The notes under the pieces were generated by a model. The model saw only the letters and a list, made by a program, of their open reading frames with translations. It ran no database searches and had not been told where the DNA came from. The position numbers and the translations under genes are program-made. 64,000 nucleotides of DNA from Streptococcus oralis. GTDB lineage: Bacteria > Bacillota > Bacilli > Lactobacillales > Streptococcaceae. The DNA is taken from contig CAJPKC010000003.1 in the NCBI GenBank assembly GCA_905370255.1, forward strand, positions 1-64,000. Reading direction: 5' to 3'. This document shows positions 9,828 through 19,321 of the stretch, piece after piece. Position 1 is the stretch's first letter. Each line of letters starts with the position of its first letter.

Positions 9828-10772
9828 TTATTGTTGAAATAATGTCCCAAACATACTTGAAGGATGCAGTGGTACGAAGATGCCTGCTGAATCAAGCATA
9901 CGTTGAACGTACGGTAGTGCCTCCTCTTCAGAGATGTGTCGACGGTTGTTATTTGCACGAACTAAGGCGTTGTTCCATTCGTGGATTTTTTCATCCGGTG
10001 TGAGATCGGGATCGTTGTCGATTGCTTGTTTTGTGTTTTCGAGCCATTCAACAATTTTCTCTTCGGTGTAGTTAGCCTCTAGAAGCATGACGTTATAAGT
10101 TGTTTCTTGATTGAGACCGTCTACGTTTTCGGTTGTGTTTAATACAGAAATGAATGACGTCGCACCTTTTAAGTTGTCGATATCGGTACAGTAAAGCATT
10201 CGTAGATTTGTTTCTCGATGGTAGATCTCTAACGCAATGTTTACGATGTCGCCGTGTTTGATGGTTCGTGGTTGAAGTAACGCTACTTGAGATTTATTGA
10301 GCGTCAACCATTGAGGTTTTGCTTCGATGAACCTATTTTTATATTTTTCAAACTTAGGTTGATACGGATACGTAGGAATTCCATTCTTACGCGTTGGTTT
10401 ATAAAGCGGAGACATCACATAATTCCACAAGAAGCTCGAAATAATTACTTTGATGTGTGGATAGTTTTCAAGAACGTAGAACAAAGTTGATGGCTCCAAG
10501 TGGTCGCCGTGATGGTGTGTGATGATAATGTATTCGAGTCTATCGAAAAAGAGTGGATCGTAATCGAGATATGCTTTTTTACGAAGACCTAAATCGACGA
10601 GCAGATTTAAGTCTTTCAGCCAAACAGAGTTACCACTTGATCCGGTTCCGAAGATATGCATAGGCATATAAACATCTTCTTGTTTGATAATGTTATTGTT
10701 GAATGTAGTTGGTATTTTTTCGTATTTATCGTTGACGGGTGATCGTGCGATAAACGTTGTAGGTTGCGACAT
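9828..10772 (-). CDS. Metallo-beta-lactamase-fold hydrolase
   Basis: IITHHHGDHLEP carries the HxHxDH metal-binding signature after a strand pattern typical of the fold (SGNSVWLKDLNLLVDLG). CTDIDNL and C-terminal His residues may complete the site. The closest general class is the YycJ/phage MBL hydrolases, often nucleases or phosphodiesterases in replication clusters. The start is ATG 10772 with GAGGTG upstream. It lies next to the iteron-like region and the DNA polymerase, which suggests a DNA or nucleotide role. Confidence 0.85.
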   Translation of the reverse strand: MSQPTTFIARSPVNDKYEKIPTTFNNNIIKQEDVYMPMHIFGTGSSGNSVWLKDLNLLVDLGLRKKAYLDYDPLFFDRLEYIIITHHHGDHLEPSTLFYVLENYPHIKVIISSFLWNYVMSPLYKPTRKNGIPTYPYQPKFEKYKNRFIEAKPQWLTLNKSQVALLQPRTIKHGDIVNIALEIYHRETNLRMLYCTDIDNLKGATSFISVLNTTENVDGLNQETTYNVMLLEANYTEEKIVEWLENTKQAIDNDPDLTPDEKIHEWNNALVRANNNRRHISEEEALPYVQRMLDSAGIFVPLHPSSMFGTLFQQ

Positions 10773-10803
10773 TTTCACACCTCATTTCTTTTTAATTTTC
10801 ATT

Positions 10804-11160
10804 TTGGGTACAAAATCCTTCGGATCGGGTGTTTTACCCACTTTTTGGATAACGGGGTACAGCCTAAAAAGTCGAAGAAACGCTGTCGTTACGCGATTTG
10901 TGAGGTGCTTGCGGTTCATTTTTGACCCAAATACCCAGTTTACCCACCAGTTTTAAAATTCATATATAGGGTATTTTCAAACTACATCATTTCATATACT
11001 TTGTTTCTTTATTTTTTTTAATAATATTATATATAAAGAAAATGGGTATTTGGGTATTTTGAAGCGAAATCGCCTGTCGTTACTGACTTTGGGGTGACCC
11101 AATAGGTATCCAATTCGGGGTTTTTCATATCCAAAGGGGTCTCGAAATACCCACTTTTTT
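10804..11160. repeat. GGGTA iteron-like region
   Basis: A gene-free stretch of nearly 390 bases with about ten copies of the hexamer TACCCA/TGGGTA or close variants in both orientations, often next to T- or A-runs (for example ACCCACTTTTTT, AAATGGGTATTT, AATACCCACTTTT) around an AT-rich core (10990-11050). The pattern matches a protein-binding or origin-like region rather than coding sequence. Confidence 0.65.
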
Positions 11161-11168
11161 TGTGATTT

Positions 11169-11399
11169 TTAGTTGAACTTGTTGAAAAATTTCCAGACTT
11201 GTTCGTTGTGGATGATACCTGTTACACTCAAAATGAGCCAAATTAAAATAATGGCGCTTAGTAAAAGCAAAACAGAAGACCCTACAAAGAGGGCCGTCCG
11301 TTTACGTTTGAGTTGAGTGCATGGTACAGCTTTGTAGTTTTCATACGTAGTTAGTTTTTGTTTGTGCGTAATCACGTCTAAATTTTTATCTGTTGCCAT
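11169..11399 (-). CDS. Small single-pass membrane protein
   Basis: Encodes 76 residues with a basic stretch (LKRKR) and one long hydrophobic helix (about 38-62). The start has AGGTATACACATG. It follows the DNA polymerase by 14 bases and is probably cotranscribed. Function unknown. Confidence 0.75.
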   Translation of the reverse strand: MATDKNLDVITHKQKLTTYENYKAVPCTQLKRKRTALFVGSSVLLLLSAIILIWLILSVTGIIHNEQVWKFFNKFN

Positions 11400-11413
11400 G
11401 TGTATACCTCATG

Positions 11414-14400
11414 TTATTTTTTAGCGAGTTCTTTCTCAAGTTTCTTGAGACGAGTCATTGGTTTCTTATCAAATTCACCAAATTCTTCTTGGACATTGTA
11501 CCATGAGCTTTCGAATGTATCTTGAACGAGGTCGAGATAGGCTTCGTGGTCGATAACGTGTTCAATAAAGTCTGCACCGAATTCGTTATATTGGTTTGGT
11601 TTACATTTATTGATTTGAGTTTCGTTGTCGATAAAGACTGTCATGTTTGGATCCAATCCGTTGACTTTAACTGTTTTCGAATATTGGTTTTCTTTGTGTG
11701 CAAAGTAGCCATTCAATTTGTGGATTTTAATGGCGTCTAAGATTTCAGGAGCATCCATGACTTTTGGTTTTGACGAGTCTTTTGATGCGATGAGCGTTTC
11801 GAGTTTCTTGATTTGTGGTTGACCTTTAAGTTCTCGAACTTTGTTTAGGAAGTCGAGTTTCACCAGGAAGCCACGGTTATAGTGTTGCATTGGAATGAGT
11901 ACGGTTTTTTCCGTTTCATTTACAATTTGCGTTTCTTTTTGGTATAGATAGCGTTGAGTACTTGGACTTGATGCTAGGATCCATTGATAGAAACGAGAAA
12001 GTTCGAAACGTTTTTCGTCTGATACGAGATGATCATTTACGAAATCAATATAAAGTTGTCGTGCAAATTCACGATCGAAGTGTTTATTCGCAGCGTTTTC
12101 TTTTTTCCACAAATATTCAGCGAGGATTCGGTCGACGATTGCCGGGTGAGCTAAGTTGTTGACAGGTGCCGGACCTTGCCAAGCTGTTAGTGACCCACCA
12201 TTTGCGGCCGCGATTTCTTCTTCGCCAGTCTTTTTGCTGATATGAATTTCAAGACGGTTATTTGAGTCTTTTGAGATGAAGTTTGTTAAGACTTCTGGTT
12301 CAATATCGACATACATATCGGCAACTGTGTCGAATAATACTTTGTTGTTCTTCTCTGGCGAAATGTTCATTGTGTACAAACCATCCGTATTTGTTGATGG
12401 TACTTTTGCACCAGCGAGCGTTTCGGCTTGACCGATACGATAACTGAAAAGTTGTCCGATGATACGCATTGCGATAACTTTGTTATTAACACGAAGATTT
12501 GTATCGAAGTTTCCGTCACCGACACCTGATGCCGCGTTGATGAGAAGTTTCATCAATAACTGAGTTGTTTCTGCGAGATCGCGAACGTCTTCAGGTAATG
12601 ATAAGTCTTTGGCGCGGTTCTTTTCTGTCAGACGAGTTTGGTAAAGTTCGTAGTAGACGTCAATGTATTCTCCGTTTTCGTCCAATCCACGCGCAACGTT
12701 TTCAAATGCAGACAGCATAGATAGAAGAAGTGGATAGTATGACGCGAAGTCTTCGTGGTTGGCCATACCGGTTGATACATATTTGTATTTTTCAGCAAGA
12801 TCCCATTTCTTAAGATCGGAATTTTGGCGTTTCTTAAGAGAGAACAATTCGGGTTTTTCTTTAAGTTTCCACTCACCGTATGGTTCGTTTGGATTCTTTT
12901 CGTTACCGGTTGGTGTTTTCTTGGGATTCTTAATGAAATCACGAACCTTTACTTCTTCGCCAGATGGTAATGTCACTTTAGCGGGTAAGTCGTTAAGCGC
13001 TTCTTTGACGGTTCCGTTTTCGGTCATGTCTTTGATTTGCTGAACTTTACGGTTGTGAATTTCAACGAGGTCGCAATCGTATTTATAACGACGTTGATGA
13101 ATTTCAGCTCCGTGAATACCACCGATAGACATGGTTGCATAACATGATGATTTAGTTAGGTCACGGTTGTAATAGAAAATATTTGTGTTATATTTTTCCA
13201 TTAGTTCCGTAATGTATTGAGACGATTTCGTACGTTCATCGAATTCCATGTGTGGGTAATCTTCACGGTATTGTTTACCTGAGTTGAAGTTTTTACCACG
13301 GATCGAATCGTAGAAGTTGTATACGTTCATCCATGATTGATATGCTTCAGTTGTTGGATCGTCTGTTACGTTTTCGAGGAACCATTTGTGTGTTTCTTCT
13401 AACACGTCGAACTGTTTAATTGTTTTACCTGTTAGACGTTTGATACGTTTGATTGCTGATTTAGACGGATACATGTAGCTTACAGTTTCGTTATCAGTCA
13501 ATGGTTTATATGGTGATACGATGAACTCTACGAATTTCGCAGATGTTGAATCGTAAGTCAAACGGTTTGTTCGAATCTTCAATGGATCGATATCTGGGGT
13601 GATTTCGTCGCCGTTGTGCATATAGATTGTTTGAGGGTAACGTTCGAGCAATTTTCCATGCAAGTCGTAAGGTACGGCGTATGCTTTATGTTCGAATACA
13701 TATCGTAAGTTGACTACGTCAGATGCGTTATAGATGATACGGTCGATAAGATCGTCTAAGTCTTTAACGCGTACGTTGTTTGATGTGTCAGCTTCTTTGA
13801 TTGTTAGTCCGAGATAGGACATAACGCGCTTCAATGCAATCTTTGACATTTTCTCGTTCAATCGAGATACGTCAATAAAGCGGTTTGTTAGACGCCATGC
13901 TCTACGTGTTGAGTTTCGGTCTGAGTTGAAATTACGCCGTTTGTATGTATTACCATACTGATTGATTTCATCTTCGTATTGTAAGAACTCAGGCATGTTG
14001 TTTTTGTAGTCATCGAACAAAGGGTTGTTGATTGTTTGACGAATACGTTTTGCGGTAATACCGAGCACTACGTCTGCGAATCCATTTTTAGCGTGCTCCT
14101 GAATCATTTGCTCGATAGATTTGTCGGCTTTGATTGAGAATACGGCGTTTAGTTCGGCTAGTAGTTCGTGGATGACGGCGGATGTTACGGTCTCATCATA
14201 GTTAGTTGAGTTATATCCGAAGAAACGACCGTGTATGTTTGGATCGTAATCGTGGTCTGTATCTTTTACAGGATAGTACCAGTATTCGTCCCAATTTGCG
14301 AATTTACCGAGCGGTTTTAAAATTCGATATTGGTGTTGACTTGCGATTAATGATTTTTGACTTGGGATTTTTGTACGGTCGATTAATGTGTCGGATGTGG

Positions 14401-14674
14401 CAACACCGAAACGTTTGATATAGTTGACGGCACCGGCTACTGTTTTCAAGTTGATAAATCGAATGGCGTCGATGTCTAGTTCGTGGTTGATGTTGAAGAA
14501 TTCCACAAGTTTTTTCGCTGTGGTGTATTGAACTTGCGGATTTGCTAGACCTAAGTTGTCATCATCAATAAATTCGACTTCGAGTGCTTTTCGAGATGGA
14601 TAGTAGTAAGCAACCGTATATACATTTTCAAAGGATTCAATATCCCAAAAATTGTCAAATACTAAATATTCCAT
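11414..14674 (-). CDS. Family B DNA polymerase with 3'-5' exonuclease
   Basis: Replicative polymerase of 1086 residues. Exonuclease motifs are WDIES (D11, E13), GYNSTNYDET (N155, D160) and IYNASD (YxxxD, near 315). Polymerase motifs are motif A in FASYYPLLLSML, motif B-like LLINAASGVGDG and motif C STNTDGLYT, where NTDG replaces the cellular DTDS as in many phage enzymes. AGAAAGGA fixes the start. No terminal-protein region was recognised. The leader contains a terminator-like hairpin directly before the binding site, so expression may be attenuated. Confidence 0.9.
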   Translation of the reverse strand: MEYLVFDNFWDIESFENVYTVAYYYPSRKALEVEFIDDDNLGLANPQVQYTTAKKLVEFFNINHELDIDAIRFINLKTVAGAVNYIKRFGVATSDTLIDRTKIPSQKSLIASQHQYRILKPLGKFANWDEYWYYPVKDTDHDYDPNIHGRFFGYNSTNYDETVTSAVIHELLAELNAVFSIKADKSIEQMIQEHAKNGFADVVLGITAKRIRQTINNPLFDDYKNNMPEFLQYEDEINQYGNTYKRRNFNSDRNSTRRAWRLTNRFIDVSRLNEKMSKIALKRVMSYLGLTIKEADTSNNVRVKDLDDLIDRIIYNASDVVNLRYVFEHKAYAVPYDLHGKLLERYPQTIYMHNGDEITPDIDPLKIRTNRLTYDSTSAKFVEFIVSPYKPLTDNETVSYMYPSKSAIKRIKRLTGKTIKQFDVLEETHKWFLENVTDDPTTEAYQSWMNVYNFYDSIRGKNFNSGKQYREDYPHMEFDERTKSSQYITELMEKYNTNIFYYNRDLTKSSCYATMSIGGIHGAEIHQRRYKYDCDLVEIHNRKVQQIKDMTENGTVKEALNDLPAKVTLPSGEEVKVRDFIKNPKKTPTGNEKNPNEPYGEWKLKEKPELFSLKKRQNSDLKKWDLAEKYKYVSTGMANHEDFASYYPLLLSMLSAFENVARGLDENGEYIDVYYELYQTRLTEKNRAKDLSLPEDVRDLAETTQLLMKLLINAASGVGDGNFDTNLRVNNKVIAMRIIGQLFSYRIGQAETLAGAKVPSTNTDGLYTMNISPEKNNKVLFDTVADMYVDIEPEVLTNFISKDSNNRLEIHISKKTGEEEIAAANGGSLTAWQGPAPVNNLAHPAIVDRILAEYLWKKENAANKHFDREFARQLYIDFVNDHLVSDEKRFELSRFYQWILASSPSTQRYLYQKETQIVNETEKTVLIPMQHYNRGFLVKLDFLNKVRELKGQPQIKKLETLIASKDSSKPKVMDAPEILDAIKIHKLNGYFAHKENQYSKTVKVNGLDPNMTVFIDNETQINKCKPNQYNEFGADFIEHVIDHEAYLDLVQDTFESSWYNVQEEFGEFDKKPMTRLKKLEKELAKK

Positions 14675-14691
14675 TGATTTCCTTTCTAGAT

Positions 14692-14723
14692 AAAAAAAAG
14701 AGTGTTCTTTTTAGAACACTCTT
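14692..14723 (-). terminator. Terminator/attenuator in the polymerase leader
   Basis: Perfect 11-bp stem AAGAGTGTTCT/AGAACACTCTT with an AAAA loop (minus strand) and a T-tract, ending seven bases before the binding site of the polymerase gene and about 115 bases downstream of its promoter. Confidence 0.75.
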
Positions 14724-14843
14724 AATTGTTTGTAAAATCGATTTTAACGTAACCTATCTTTAATAGGTTTCATACATGATTTCTTCACAATAGAAAATGA
14801 ATAGAATGTAGATTCTATTCTATTGACGAGTGTTCTTAAGTCT

Positions 14844-14872
14844 ATTTTACCAAAATTACTGTCGATTGTCGA
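14844..14872 (-). promoter_or_regulatory. Promoter of the DNA polymerase gene
   Basis: Minus strand TCGACA, 17-base spacer ending TGG, then TAAAAT. The leader is about 160 nt, and the promoter is divergent from the RecJ-like promoter. Confidence 0.65.
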
Positions 14873-14902
14873 CGATTAAATAAGCGCGAAACGCGCTAAA
14901 TT

Positions 14903-14932
14903 TTGGCATTTTTAAGTTGTTTATGATATAAT
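14903..14932 (+). promoter_or_regulatory. Promoter of the RecJ-like gene
   Basis: TTGGCA (14903-14908), 18-base spacer, TATAAT (14927-14932). Confidence 0.7.
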
Positions 14933-15017
14933 TAGACTGTATTTTAGAACGAGCGTGACTATTTGTAAAATTAATTATTTTGTCACGCTAATGTCGTCTT
15001 GGACGGCATTTAGAAAG

Positions 15018-16763
15018 ATGAATATGACGAATCGATTAATTGATGAATTTAACAGAATAACGGAGATGACCACTGAACGGTATCATGCGTTAACGAATTC
15101 TACTGTAGCTGATTGGCATGATGGGTCTTTATTGCATCGTGCGCAGGAATGGATTGATTGTTTGCACAAACAACGTGGTAAGAAGATTCTTATTATTCCA
15201 GATTATGACTCAGACGGTGTGATGTCTGGTTTGATTATTTACGCCGCTCTTTATGTTTTAGGTTGGACTCACGTGCATATATATTATCCCACAATGGCTA
15301 CTGGTTATGGGCTTTCTGTAGAGAGTCTCCATGAAGCCTTGTCTGAGATGCCTGATGCTGATGTTATTATTACGACTGATAATGGTATCAAGGCGTATGA
15401 GGGTGTCGCTGAGGCTAAACGGAGAGGTTTAGTTGTGTTAGTTACAGACCACCACCCGGGTGTGGAAGAAGAACCTGAAGCTGATGTGATTGTGGATCCG
15501 AATTCGTTTTATGATAATACGTATCCGTTTAAGGCTATTTGTGGTGGTGAAGTTGCGTATAAATTAATGAGTTTGTACGCTAAGCAACATGGTTCTGATC
15601 AAGAGCGTGTATGGGTGAACGCTTTGTATCCGTTTGCCGGTATTTCTGCGGTTGCTGACATGATGGATATGGTTGATGAAAATCGTTTCTTGGTTAAAGA
15701 AACCGTGTCGTATTTGTCTAACTTTTATGTGGATAATTCTGCGCCGAAAGAATATCTTCGTTTGTTTAAGGGTCTTTGGGCGTTGTTGGAAGAACTAAAA
15801 GATAATGGTAAATTGAAGTACGGAATTGATGCTGATACGATTGGATTCTATATCAGTCCAATGCTCAATGCGTCTCGTCGTGTGATGTCTACGTCTAAGT
15901 ATGCGTTTCAAGTGTTCATGGAAGATGATGTTACGATATCTAGAGCGCATGCGAGAGAATTGTGGGCTATTAATGAACATCGCAAAAATAGATCGAATGC
16001 GTTGAGTCAAGCGGCAATGGCTCAGTGGACAGGTTACGATTCTATGGTTACTGTGATTGATGCGGGTATTGGTTATCCTGGATTAGTTGCAGGTCAGTTG
16101 ACCGGAGCGTTTGATATGCCAGCTGTTGTGTTCTCATATGAAGTTACGGGTGATGGTTTGCTTGTACCTGATGACTATGTACAGCCTGGCTATATGTTAC
16201 ATGGCTCTGGTCGTGCGCCAGAGTGGTTCCATATGGGTAATGCAATGACGAGAATTCATAGTCGAAACCCTGAATGGTTTGTTTCGTGGGGTGGACATGC
16301 AGGTGCTCTTGGATGTGTTATTTATTCAGAATTTTTGCATGAATTTAAAATTGCGTTGTCTCATGAAGTAGGTCTCGCTGAAGAATATGCTCGGTCGAAT
16401 TCGACACCTGGTTCGATTAATGTGATTGAAGTGCACGATTCCGATGCAGGTCTTGTGCAAGAGTATTGTGATTATATTGCGACTCTTGAACCATTTGGGC
16501 AAGGGTTTGGTAGAGTTCCAGTGAAATATAGTATCGAGTTGGGCACGTTGCAGGCTATTAAAACGATGGGTGCTGAACAGCAACATTTAAAATTAGCTAC
16601 GGGTGTGTTTGATGTTTTGATTTGGAATTATCAGACCAAGGCGCATATTGAAAAAGTGATGAGTGGACCACGTGGATCAGTTGTTGAATTTACAGGTACG
16701 CTTGGTGTTAATGAGTGGAATGGTCGAGTGACGCCTCAATTTGTTGTTGATACGATTCTCTAA
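15018..16763 (+). CDS. RecJ-like DHH-family ssDNA exonuclease
   Basis: DHH phosphoesterase motifs are in order: PDYDSDGVMS (motif I), TTDNGI (II), VTDHHPG (III, the DHH), VDPNS and CGGEVAYK. A C-terminal DHHA1-type GGHAGALGC motif follows in the second half. Length fits RecJ (about 580-600 residues). The role is probably 5'-3' ssDNA degradation in recombination or Okazaki-fragment processing. It is one of only two protein genes on the plus strand. The start is uncertain among ATG 14991, 15018 and 15024; AGAAAG lies just before 15018, six bases from 15024. Confidence 0.9.
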   Translation: MNMTNRLIDEFNRITEMTTERYHALTNSTVADWHDGSLLHRAQEWIDCLHKQRGKKILIIPDYDSDGVMSGLIIYAALYVLGWTHVHIYYPTMATGYGLSVESLHEALSEMPDADVIITTDNGIKAYEGVAEAKRRGLVVLVTDHHPGVEEEPEADVIVDPNSFYDNTYPFKAICGGEVAYKLMSLYAKQHGSDQERVWVNALYPFAGISAVADMMDMVDENRFLVKETVSYLSNFYVDNSAPKEYLRLFKGLWALLEELKDNGKLKYGIDADTIGFYISPMLNASRRVMSTSKYAFQVFMEDDVTISRAHARELWAINEHRKNRSNALSQAAMAQWTGYDSMVTVIDAGIGYPGLVAGQLTGAFDMPAVVFSYEVTGDGLLVPDDYVQPGYMLHGSGRAPEWFHMGNAMTRIHSRNPEWFVSWGGHAGALGCVIYSEFLHEFKIALSHEVGLAEEYARSNSTPGSINVIEVHDSDAGLVQEYCDYIATLEPFGQGFGRVPVKYSIELGTLQAIKTMGAEQQHLKLATGVFDVLIWNYQTKAHIEKVMSGPRGSVVEFTGTLGVNEWNGRVTPQFVVDTIL

Positions 16764-16775
16764 ATAGTTTATAAT
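16747..16775 (+). promoter_or_regulatory. Promoter of the small membrane protein
   Basis: TTGATA (16747-16752), 17-base spacer, TATAAT (16770-16775), overlapping the end of the RecJ-like gene. Confidence 0.75.
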
Positions 16776-16800
16776 AGAGGTATCAATTTGAAAGGACGTG

Positions 16801-17061
16801 GTGATTTTGATGATTACTGTGGACTTAAAGGATATTCTCAAGTTGATATTTCGGATTGCTATTACTATTATCATGATAGGGCTTGTTATTTGGGGCGTCT
16901 ATTGGTTTAATCACGGCGGTCAAGCGCAGATGACAACGTGGCTCAATGATGGTACGAAATGGGTTCTGAAGCAGATTGAGGATCATAAGGTGTTGTTGGG
17001 CTCTGTCCTCGGTACAGTCGGATTGGTGTTCATGGGTGTACTGATACTCCTCGATGATTAA
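16801..17061 (+). CDS. Small two-helix membrane protein (holin-like topology)
   Basis: About 86 residues with two hydrophobic segments (near 15-35 and 65-83) and an amphipathic middle. AAAGGA at 16791 favours GTG 16801 or ATG 16810. It has its own promoter and terminator. Size and topology resemble holins or small toxin-like proteins, but no family was recognised. Confidence 0.7.
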   Translation: MILMITVDLKDILKLIFRIAITIIMIGLVIWGVYWFNHGGQAQMTTWLNDGTKWVLKQIEDHKVLLGSVLGTVGLVFMGVLILLDD

Positions 17062-17067
17062 TTCTTT

Positions 17068-17097
17068 AAAGTGATGCGTTAGCGTGTCACTTTTTTT
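17068..17097 (+). terminator. Intrinsic terminator
   Basis: Stem AAAGTGA/TCACTTT and seven T, directly after the small membrane protein. Confidence 0.85.
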
Positions 17098-17149
17098 GTG
17101 CATTTTGGGCGAGTTTTTATACAGAAATATTGGACAGAAATTTTCGACG

Positions 17150-17985
17150 GTACACACATTGTCTTATGCTCTTCCCCCGCCCGCCTTCGCACGCGACATT
17201 CTCAACCGTAACACGCAGACACAACGAGCCAGTTACACGACCACGAGGCTTCGTGAGAGTGTCACTTGCGAGGTTTCACTGAGGAGCACAACTCACGTGA
17301 TTGCTGGCATTTAGCACGTTAGCGTTTCTTGAGCGAGACATCGCGAAAGACATGCGCGTGCGAGTTCCGTGAGCGTATCCCTGTGCGTGTTTTGCAAGTG
17401 TCCATTGTCGCGAGTCTCTGTCCCGAAATCCTGTATCGAAGGGCTCCCCCGAATTCACTCGCCCGAACCACGTGTACACCACACGGTCAAGAGACACATA
17501 CGGGACAGACGGCGGGTAAGGGGGAACCGCGCGATCACTCGCAAGAGTGACTCATCACAGAAGCTCTCTCGGAGAGATAGCTGGCGTGATGTAGCGCGGG
17601 GGATATGTGCGCGAGGTATCTCGTAAGAGATACGTGACCGAAGTCTAGTACGTGAGTACTCGGCGGAGGTCACTACAGCGTTTCTTGACCGAAGCATCGT
17701 GCACGATGCGAGAGGGAGAGACACGATGACGCGCACGCAAGCGCACACGGAAACGAAGTTTCTTGCACGAGTCTATTGTAAGTGTCGCACGAGACTTACA
17801 ATTAGCGAGTGCTATAGGTTCGTAGCGCAAGCGAAGAACCCGTGCGCTTTTTACACGATGTACGTGCAGGAGACCAACTATACAGCACTACTCTATTGCG
17901 CAACTTGTGAGAAACACTCAACGGATGTGCACGCACTAGTATGACTGACGCACCACACTTACACTAATTACGTGCAGGTATATCG
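17150..17985 (+). ncRNA. Candidate large structured non-coding RNA region
   Basis: About 840 bases without a credible gene, GC-richer than neighbours and full of perfect hairpins closed by GNRA tetraloops when read on the plus strand: TCACTC-GCAA-GAGTGA (17535-17550), GTATCTC-GTAA-GAGATAC (17616-17633), AGTAC-GTGA-GTACT (17647-17660), and TTGTAAGT/ACTTACAA (17776-17801). GNRA loops on only one strand indicate a plus-strand RNA. Size and ornateness recall GOLLD/ROOL-type RNAs of Lactobacillales phages, but I could not match a consensus. Ends are approximate. Confidence 0.5.
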
Positions 17986-17991
17986 TATAAG

Positions 17992-18021
17992 AAAAAAAAA
18001 CCAGTATCTATGAAGATACTG
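17992..18021 (-). terminator. Intrinsic terminator
   Basis: Stem CAGTATCT/AGATACTG with nine T on the minus strand, after the 95-residue gene. Confidence 0.88.
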
Positions 18022-18047
18022 ATTATAGTGCACAAAGGCGGATACGG

Positions 18048-18335
18048 CTAGAGTGCACAAGGGCGGATGAAATTTTGTTGGATTTGTTCGAGCACGTCGG
18101 GCGCGTATACGCGTAGACATGCTAAGTCCGATGTAACGAGAATCTCGTCAGTGACTTCTAGTGCGATGTTAGTTTCTTGGTTGCGGAACATCACACCGTT
18201 TTCGATAGAGACAATTGTATCGAGTTCTACGACGGTGCTTCGTAAGCGATTGCTACTCTGCGCGTGGAGTGTAGGGGTGCCTCCGTCAAGAGGTATGTTG
18301 ACAGTAATGTTTTCGTTGCATTTAATAGTGATCAT
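18048..18335 (-). CDS. Small hypothetical protein
   Basis: Encodes 95 residues beginning MITIKCNENI, soluble and beta-rich in appearance. ATG 18335 is chosen because AAAGGAG lies nine bases upstream. A 16-base direct repeat (GTGCACAARGGCGGAT at 18029 and 18053) brackets the stop. Function unknown. Confidence 0.75.
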   Translation of the reverse strand: MITIKCNENITVNIPLDGGTPTLHAQSSNRLRSTVVELDTIVSIENGVMFRNQETNIALEVTDEILVTSDLACLRVYAPDVLEQIQQNFIRPCAL

Positions 18336-18380
18336 TTGGTTTCTCCTTTTTTTATGCAATTTTATACATAGTAGTGAATG

Positions 18381-18398
18381 GTCGGACGACGGTCCGAC
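18381..18398 (-). repeat. CNNC-loop inverted repeat (H element)
   Basis: Stem GTCGGAC/GTCCGAC, minus-strand loop CGTC. Lies between a terminator and the 18048 gene. First member of a family of fifteen such elements described in the findings. Confidence 0.7.
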
Positions 18399-18407
18399 GC
18401 AGTTGAC

Positions 18408-18438
18408 AAAAAAACCCTACAGCAATTCGCCGCAGGGT
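18408..18438 (-). terminator. Intrinsic terminator
   Basis: Stem ACCCT.../...AGGGT (interrupted) followed by TTTTTTT on the minus strand. It ends the transcript of the two paralogous genes upstream. Confidence 0.8.
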
Positions 18439-18574
18439 GATTCGATTAAGATGCCTACGAAGGGCACCATTGTGTACGTACACTATAAACGCAGCTAAAC
18501 TGCTTTTCATAGTATCATAACACAAAATGCTCGCGGGTAGCCGAGAGCCAATAGTGAATTTAGAAGGGAACGTG

Positions 18575-18937
18575 TTACAGTTCGATAGATGCTTCGAACA
18601 TGAATGATTCATTCGTTTTCTTATTAGCGACTGTGAACATAAGCCCGTTGCTTTCGATGTCGTCGTCACCTTGGTAGAAATCGATCATTACGATTGGTTC
18701 GTTTTCAGGTTTTTGTTCGGTTACGTTGTTGGCATAAAAGCTATCCATGTTTACGAGTTTCTCGACGATAGCGTCGACGTTTGTATTTAGTAATTTTGCA
18801 AGTACGTCGAGTGATTCTTTTTGATATTTCGATGCAAACTCAACTAACTCTATCAATAACTCTTCGGTGTTGTATGCGTAGAACGCTTGGTAGAATTTGT
18901 TTGCTTTGTTGAATACTGTTACTTTATACGTTTTCAT
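18575..18937 (-). CDS. Hypothetical protein, paralog family 1
   Basis: Encodes 120 residues beginning MKTYKVTVFNK and ending ESFMFEASIEL. It shares layout and scattered residues with the next gene (18950) and with the gene at 35538: a short N-terminal strand, a helical middle, and a C-terminal strand of the type (E)(E/S)F(M/I/L)xF. Soluble, function unknown. AAAGGAG precedes the ATG. Confidence 0.75.
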   Translation of the reverse strand: MKTYKVTVFNKANKFYQAFYAYNTEELLIELVEFASKYQKESLDVLAKLLNTNVDAIVEKLVNMDSFYANNVTEQKPENEPIVMIDFYQGDDDIESNGLMFTVANKKTNESFMFEASIEL

Positions 18938-18949
18938 TTTAGTTCTCCT

Positions 18950-19306
18950 TTAATCAGCTTTAGCGAAAATTATGAATTCTTCGCCGTTTTCACGATTCCG
19001 ATATAGGAATTCGAGATTTGCTTCTGGTGAGTTTTTGTTGAATTTGAAGAAGACGAGTGGTTCTTCGGGGTGATTGTGGACACGAATGAAATCGACGTCG
19101 ATGAGCCCCTTCACGATTGAATCAGCGTCGACTACGGGATATTGAATATTTGGATTTAGTGTTTTTATAAACGGTTCAATTGCGTTAGGCCAATATTTGT
19201 TAATGTAGTCGACCATTTTCTTTAGAAGGTCTTCTTTGCTATCGACTTTTTCGATTGCGATTGGTCCATAGAGTGCACTATAGACGGCGAGGTTGTAAGT
19301 TGTCAT
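18950..19306 (-). CDS. Hypothetical protein, paralog family 1
   Basis: Encodes 118 residues beginning MTTYNLAVYSAL and ending EEFIIFAKAD. Paralog of the gene 12 bases downstream and of 35538. GAAAGGA precedes the start. Probably cotranscribed with its neighbour after a terminator at 19322-19353. Confidence 0.75.
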   Translation of the reverse strand: MTTYNLAVYSALYGPIAIEKVDSKEDLLKKMVDYINKYWPNAIEPFIKTLNPNIQYPVVDADSIVKGLIDVDFIRVHNHPEEPLVFFKFNKNSPEANLEFLYRNRENGEEFIIFAKAD

Positions 19307-19321
19307 TTTTAGATTCCTTTC

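Noticed and set aside
17084..17944. Several short open frames on both strands as genes
   Set aside because: They overlap each other, lack ribosome binding sites and lie within dense RNA hairpins.
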